Shown: positions 14,030 to 18,008 of the stretch, in pieces
Layout: each line of letters opens with the position of its first letter
Position numbering within the stretch: position 1 is the first letter of the stretch
Assembly: GCA_002405755.1 (NCBI GenBank)
Contig: DHMK01000004.1
Coordinates: 1 to 18,008, forward strand
Origin: Clostridiales bacterium UBA4644
GTDB lineage: Bacteria > Bacillota > Clostridia > Oscillospirales > Butyricicoccaceae
Reading direction: 5' to 3'
DNA length: 18,008 nt
Translations under genes and position numbers: made by a program
The notes under the pieces: generated by a model
The model's input: only the letters and a program-made list of their open reading frames with translations
Databases searched by the model: none
What the model was told of the DNA's origin: nothing

Positions 14030-14129
14030 GTCAAAAGCAGGGAAAAAACGGGGAAAAAGGCGAAAAAACGGGGAAAAATGCCGAAAGCAGGGGAAAAACG
14101 GCAAAAAATGTCGAAAATCGGGGAAGCGC
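14030..14129. repeat. Ten tandem 10-base units with phased A-tracts
   Basis: Units begin at 14030, 14040 and every 10 bases to 14120, each starting with G. The clearest is GGGGAAAAAC; others are GCGAAAAAAC, GGGGAAAAAT, GGCAAAAAAT and GTCGAAAATC. Three to six As recur at every 10 bases. The stretch lies between converging genes. It is not coding in any convincing frame. A-tracts in phase with the helix usually bend DNA. Confidence 0.85.
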
Positions 14130-14137
14130 CCGGCCCT

Positions 14138-15025
<888 letters not shown>

Positions 15026-15076
15026 GGGGGATCTCCTCTTTTCGTATTGTTCAGAATGGGAAGGGTAAAATGCGGA

Positions 15077-15107
15077 GCGCCCGGCAGACTGCCGGGCGCC
15101 AAGCGCC
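15077..15107 (-). promoter_or_regulatory. Hairpin with alternative partner in the serine acetyltransferase leader
   Basis: A perfect 10-bp stem (GCGCCCGGCA / TGCCGGGCGC, 15077-15086 with 15090-15099) lies about 50 bases before the start codon. On the minus strand an alternative hairpin GGCGC-TTG-GCGCC (15107-15095) would use part of the same arm, so the two are mutually exclusive. Downstream on the transcript is GCATTTTACC, a poor T-run. An attenuator is possible but unproven. No T-box or known riboswitch core is visible. Confidence 0.45.
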
Positions 15108-15173
15108 ATAACGAAATAACCGGGCGCCCGGAAGCCTGGACGGATCGAAATGGCTGCGGTGGTCAGGATGCTC

Positions 15174-15235
15174 TTTTGGCTGCTTTTTTTGGCTGCATTT
15201 TGGCTGCTTTTTTGGCTGCTTTTACCATTTTGGCT
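15174..15235. repeat. Short tandem repeat of T(4-7)GGCTGC in the serine acetyltransferase leader
   Basis: GGCTGC preceded by a run of four to seven Ts occurs at 15178, 15191, 15202 and 15214, with a partial copy at 15232. Spacing is 11-13 bases between the full copies. On the minus strand it reads GCAGCC followed by an A-run. It lies between fakA and the serine acetyltransferase gene and is probably non-coding. Confidence 0.7.
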
Positions 15236-15258
15236 TGAGATCGCAAACAAACACATTG

Positions 15259-15282
15259 GCCTCAGACGGGCGCCCGGGAGGC
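15259..15282 (-). terminator. Possible weak terminator after fakA
   Basis: GCCTC (15259-15263) pairs with GAGGC (15278-15282) around the self-complementary GGGCGCCC. On the minus strand it starts 9 bases after the fakA stop codon and is followed, after CAATG, by TGTTTGTTTG, a broken T-rich run. The core CGGGCGCCCGG recurs at 15121-15131. Confidence 0.4.
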
Positions 15283-15290
15283 TGTGAGGG

Positions 15291-16955
15291 TCATTCTACG
15301 GAGACGATATAGCTGTAAACAGGCTGTCCGCCGGGGAGCACGTTGATCTCCGCGCCGCCGGAGCGGGCAGCAAAGCGGGCGCGCACGTCCTCGGCCTGAG
15401 CCTCGTCGGCGCCCTCGCCGTAAAGCAGGGTGATGAAATTGCAGCCGCCGGCGCAGAGCTTTTCCGCCAGGGCGTCGACCACGGGGCCAAGCTCCCGGCC
15501 GGTGGACACCAGCTTGCCCTCCGCCAGGGCCATAAAGTCGCCCTGGGTGATATGATGGCCGTCGAACTCGCTGTCCCGGGCGGCATAGGTCACCTGACCG
15601 GAGCGCACCCGCTCTGCCGCGGCCTCCATGCTCTGCTGATTCTCCTCCGGCTCCCGGTCCCGGTCAAAGGACAGCATGGCGCAGATGCCCTGGGGAACGG
15701 TCCGGGTGGGCAGGACGATCACCTGCTTGTCGGAAAGGGCGGCGGCCTGCTGGGAGGCCATGATGATGTTTTTATTGTTGGGCAGGACGAAAACGATCTC
15801 CGCCGGGGTCTTGTCGATGGCGTGGAGGATGTTTTCCGTGGAGGGGTTCATGGTCTGGCCGCCCTCCACCACCTGATCTGCGCCCAGCTCCCGGAAGAGG
15901 GACACCACGCCTTCGCCCGCCGCCACGGCCACGAAGCCATAGCGGGTGACGGGGGCGGCATATTCCCGCTTGCCCATGGAGGCGGCGGTCTCCTCCTCCA
16001 CCTTTTTCCGGTGCTGCTCCACCATGTTTTCCACCTTGACGCTGAGCAGCTGACCGTAAGTCAGCGCCCGGCCAAGGACCTGATCCGGCTGGTTGGTGTG
16101 GACGTGGGCCTTGATGATCTCCTCATCGTCCACCACCACCACGCAGTCGCCCAGGGTGCAGAGATATTGCCGCAGGTCGTCGGGGTCCAGCTCCGGATGC
16201 TCCCGGGCGGCGATAAACTCGGTGCAGTAATCAAAATTGATCTCTTCCTCGTCAAACTGAGAGAAGTCGGCGCTCTCCACCGTCATGGCGGGGTTGACCA
16301 CCGGCACGGGGATCCTTCGGGCCAGGCGGGTGATGGTGCCGCTGACGGCGTCCAGCATGCCCTGCAGGATGAGCACATAGCCGAAGCCGCCGGCATCTAC
16401 CACGCCGGCCTTTTTCAGAACGGGGTTCTGGTTGACGGTCTCGTCCAGCGCCTGCCGGGCCCCCTTGATGGCGGCGGAAAGCACATAGCCCACGTCCCGG
16501 TTCTTTCTTGCGGCCTTGCCGGCGGCAGCGCCGGCCATGCGGGCCACGGTGAGGATGGTGCCCTCGGCGGGCTTCATCACGGCCTTGTAGGCGGTGGCCG
16601 CACCCTCGGCCAGACCGGCGGCCAGCGCCGCGCCGTCTGCCGTGCGGCAGTCCTTCATGGCCTTGCCCATGCCCCGGAACAGAAGAGAGGTGATCACGCC
16701 GGAATTGCCTCTTGCGCCCCGCAGAAGCGCGCTGGAGGTCACCTCCAGCGCCCGGCCCAGGGTGGGAGATTCCAGCTTGTTCAGCTCGGCCACGGCGCTG
16801 TTCAGCGTCATGGACATATTGGTGCCGGTATCGCCGTCGGGGACGGGGAACACGTTCAGCGCGTTGGTCTCCTCCATCCGCTCCTCCAGTGCGGCGGCCG
16901 CCTGGAGGATCATGTCTTTATAGACTTCGCCATCGATCATCTTCGCCAATTTCAT
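15291..16955 (-). CDS. fakA: Fatty acid kinase catalytic subunit FakA (DAK domain, YloV family)
   Basis: This 554-residue protein phosphorylates fatty acids bound to a FakB (DegV-type) partner so that they can enter phospholipid synthesis. The N-terminal Dak2-type nucleotide domain (about 1-205) shows the metal/ATP motif PVPDGDTGTNMS (37-48), then LLRGARGNSGVI (77-88) and VVDAGGFGYV (184-193). A linker leads to the FakB-binding C-terminal region (about 280-554), with PNNKNI and DREPEENQQSM stretches typical of the family. Length is normal. It lies 18 bases after the asp23 stop, the usual Bacillota yloU-yloV order. The ribosome binding site AGGAGG is only 2 bases from the ATG at 16955 but 8 bases from an in-frame TTG at 16949, so the true start may be that TTG (two residues shorter). 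No fakB is present in the window. Confidence 0.93.
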   Translation of the reverse strand: MKLAKMIDGEVYKDMILQAAAALEERMEETNALNVFPVPDGDTGTNMSMTLNSAVAELNKLESPTLGRALEVTSSALLRGARGNSGVITSLLFRGMGKAMKDCRTADGAALAAGLAEGAATAYKAVMKPAEGTILTVARMAGAAAGKAARKNRDVGYVLSAAIKGARQALDETVNQNPVLKKAGVVDAGGFGYVLILQGMLDAVSGTITRLARRIPVPVVNPAMTVESADFSQFDEEEINFDYCTEFIAAREHPELDPDDLRQYLCTLGDCVVVVDDEEIIKAHVHTNQPDQVLGRALTYGQLLSVKVENMVEQHRKKVEEETAASMGKREYAAPVTRYGFVAVAAGEGVVSLFRELGADQVVEGGQTMNPSTENILHAIDKTPAEIVFVLPNNKNIIMASQQAAALSDKQVIVLPTRTVPQGICAMLSFDRDREPEENQQSMEAAAERVRSGQVTYAARDSEFDGHHITQGDFMALAEGKLVSTGRELGPVVDALAEKLCAGGCNFITLLYGEGADEAQAEDVRARFAARSGGAEINVLPGGQPVYSYIVSVE

Positions 16956-16973
16956 TGCCTCCTGTCGTTGTGG

Positions 16974-17324
16974 TCAGGCCTTGACCGTTTCCACATAAAT
17001 GGTGATGCGCCCCACGGCCATGCCGCAGGTCTGCTCCACCCGGTAGCGCACCTGGTGCCGCAGGGTGCGGCAGGTGGTGCGGATGTTGACGCCGCTGTCC
17101 AGCGCCACGTGCAGGTCCAGGTCCAAAAGGCCCTCCTGACTGCCCTGGCGGAGCGCCACGCCCCGGGTCTGCTTTTCTCCCTTCAGCAGGTGGAACAGAC
17201 CGTCCAGCGGGGAGCGGGCGGCCATGCCTCTTACGCCGAAGCAGGCGGAGGCGGCGGCGCCGGCCACGGCGGCCACCAGATCGTTGGAAATGCCGATCAG
17301 GCCGTGCTGGGTGTCCATCTTCAT
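16974..17324 (-). CDS. Asp23/Gls24 family envelope stress protein (YloU-like)
   Basis: This 116-residue protein matches the Asp23/Gls24 fold: GLIGISNDLVAAVAGAAASA near the start, then CFGVRGMA, a central DLDLHVALDSGVNI strand region and a C-terminal YRVEQTCGMAVGRITIYVE. Family members are small, abundant proteins at the membrane face, linked to envelope stress in Gram-positive bacteria; the yloU member usually precedes fakA, as here. The ATG at 17324 is chosen from AGGAGGG about 9 bases upstream; an in-frame start at 17444 would lie upstream of the promoter and is rejected. It is the first gene of the asp23-fakA operon. Confidence 0.9.
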   Translation of the reverse strand: MKMDTQHGLIGISNDLVAAVAGAAASACFGVRGMAARSPLDGLFHLLKGEKQTRGVALRQGSQEGLLDLDLHVALDSGVNIRTTCRTLRHQVRYRVEQTCGMAVGRITIYVETVKA

Positions 17325-17402
17325 GAGGGGTTCCCTCCTTTGCGGGCAGTCGGGTCTATCGATAATTATGCTTTTGATATGCAGGATCACATCCACTGAC
17401 TT

Positions 17403-17428
17403 ATCATAGCACAAAGCGCCTGGCTTTG
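17403..17428 (-). promoter_or_regulatory. Extended -10 promoter of asp23-fakA with inverted repeat
   Basis: On the minus strand TGC-TATGAT (17411-17403) is an extended -10 element, about 80 bases before the asp23 start. No good -35 box lies 17 bases upstream, which is tolerable with an extended -10. Directly upstream, CAAAGC-N5-GCTTTG (17412-17428) forms a 6-bp inverted repeat across the spacer, well placed for a repressor. No regulator family is recognised. Confidence 0.55.
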
Positions 17429-17522
17429 CACCCCCTTTTTTCACTTTTTTCCGGAAAGATGATCAACAATTCGTAAATTTTAAGAGGAATGGGGCGCTTT
17501 TGTCCGCCGGGGGCGCGAAATT

Positions 17523-17538
17523 AAGATATCTTTATAAT
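17523..17538 (+). promoter_or_regulatory. -10 element with adjacent palindrome, upstream of lipoprotein gene
   Basis: A consensus TATAAT at 17533-17538 follows the palindrome AAGATATCTT (17523-17532). The sequence 17 bases upstream is GC-rich and gives no -35 match, so an activator or alternative sigma factor may be needed. The rest of the 391-base gap 17325-17715 holds the asp23 promoter, two T-runs (17435-17449) of no clear role, and a possible small ORF at 17571. Confidence 0.45.
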
Positions 17539-17570
17539 TAAACCACTGGCGAAAACAAAAGGGAGATGCT

Positions 17571-17687
17571 ATGATAAGCGTAACGGGAGATCGCCCTGCG
17601 GAGATCTCCGGAAGCCGGCGGAAAACGGGAACTTTTTTGAAAAAGCGCCGTCTATCCTGCCGAAGGATATCTTGCAGCAAGGCTTAA
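17571..17687 (+). CDS. Possible small basic ORF (38 residues), doubtful
   Basis: An ATG 5 bases after GGGAG and about 33 bases after a TATAAT opens a 38-codon frame. The product is very basic (KKRRLSCRR near the C-terminus) with three cysteines, no membrane segment and no recognised family. A 7-bp inverted repeat (17586-17592 with 17603-17609) lies inside it. It ends 28 bases before the lipoprotein start, so it could be a leader ORF, or simply untranslated leader. Length and composition do not exclude chance. Confidence 0.22.
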   Translation: MISVTGDRPAEISGSRRKTGTFLKKRRLSCRRISCSKA

Positions 17688-17715
17688 GGAATCGATGAAT
17701 ATGGAGGGAGCTTTT

Positions 17716-18008
17716 ATGAGGAAAAAAGTGATCGCGCTCATGCTGGCCTGTCTGACGGCGGCGATGCTGCTGGCGGGCTGCGGCGGCGGAAAGGAACAGC
17801 AGGAGGAGCAGTATCTGTTCATGCCCACCTATCACGAGCTGAAGGATGAAAACGGCAATCCCTTTGCCAACGGCATCAACGGGATGACCATCTGCGGCGA
17901 CCGGGCGTATTTCTATACCTATCTCAGCTACGGCGGCGACAGCGCCGTTGCCTATGATACGAAGCCTGCCGAGATGGAGACTGCGGGCGAGACCACGGAC
18001 GGCGAGAC
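17716..18008 (+). CDS. Lipoprotein, N-terminal part only (runs off the window)
   Basis: The first 97 residues are visible. A type II signal peptide (MRKKVIALMLA... ending LLAGC) gives a lipidated Cys22, followed by a GGGKEQQEEQ linker and then LFMPTYHELKDENGNP and GINGMTICGDRAYFYTYLSY, a beta-rich pattern. The protein would sit on the outer face of the membrane. The sequence is cut at the window edge without a stop, and the family cannot be named from this part. The ATG follows GGAGGGAG by 5 bases. It is divergent from asp23. Confidence 0.85.
   Translation, partial: MRKKVIALMLACLTAAMLLAGCGGGKEQQEEQYLFMPTYHELKDENGNPFANGINGMTICGDRAYFYTYLSYGGDSAVAYDTKPAEMETAGETTDGE

Noticed and set aside
10480..14034. 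Very long open frame (1184 codons) on the minus strand opposite the EAL and GGDEF genes
   Set aside because: It is a GC-rich shadow frame. The plus strand carries two unmistakable protein families with proper ribosome binding sites, and the minus-strand product is a low-complexity, H/P/G/Q-rich sequence.
15026..15256. N-terminal extension of serine acetyltransferase to an upstream ATG
   Set aside because: It would translate the GCAGCC/A-run repeats into a serine/lysine/glutamine-rich tail. The internal ATG at 15025 has a good ribosome binding site.

Overview
The window looks like chromosomal DNA from a GC-rich, gut-type member of the Clostridia (Bacillota), most likely the Oscillospiraceae. 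This rests on high-GC codon use, strong AGGAGG-type ribosome binding sites with several GTG/TTG starts, a c-di-GMP-I (GEMM-I) riboswitch, and the Bacillota pair Asp23/Gls24-FakA. The genus cannot be fixed from the sequence alone.

Layout. (1) 1-77: a terminator for a rightward gene outside the window. (2) 78-2612, minus strand: a large secreted beta-rich protein with two fibronectin-III-like segments. (3) 2613-2940: the divergent control region, with a promoter, a c-di-GMP-I riboswitch and an overlapping intrinsic terminator, all facing right. (4) 2941-13983, plus strand: eight tightly packed genes: VTC-type polyphosphate polymerase domain, DUF4956 membrane protein, CotH-type secretory kinase, membrane-anchored glycoside hydrolase with a carbohydrate-binding tail, membrane-anchored HEAT-repeat protein, processive family-2 glycosyltransferase, EAL phosphodiesterase and GGDEF diguanylate cyclase. 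The operon ends at a strong hairpin at 13990-14025. (5) 14030-14129: ten 10-base units with phased A-tracts. (6) 14138-15025, minus strand: serine O-acetyltransferase with a hairpin- and repeat-rich leader. (7) 15291-17324, minus strand: asp23-fakA operon with its own promoter. (8) 17325-17715: divergent promoter region. (9) From 17716, plus strand: start of a lipoprotein gene cut by the window edge.

The centrepiece is the eight-gene operon. I read it as a c-di-GMP-controlled cell-surface polymer system that encodes its own second-messenger synthesis and breakdown. The riboswitch senses c-di-GMP. The glycosyltransferase would make and export a glycan, the glycoside hydrolase would trim it outside the membrane, and the HEAT protein could be a cytoplasmic scaffold. 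The VTC/DUF4956/CotH trio adds a phosphate-polymer or phosphorylation branch. The last two genes have extracytoplasmic sensor regions and cytoplasmic EAL or GGDEF domains, so outside signals could set the c-di-GMP level that the riboswitch reads. The individual families are recognisable. The joint function, the chemical product and the sign of the switch are inference.

The flanking genes (cysteine synthesis, fatty-acid kinase) are ordinary housekeeping genes and show no functional link to the operon.
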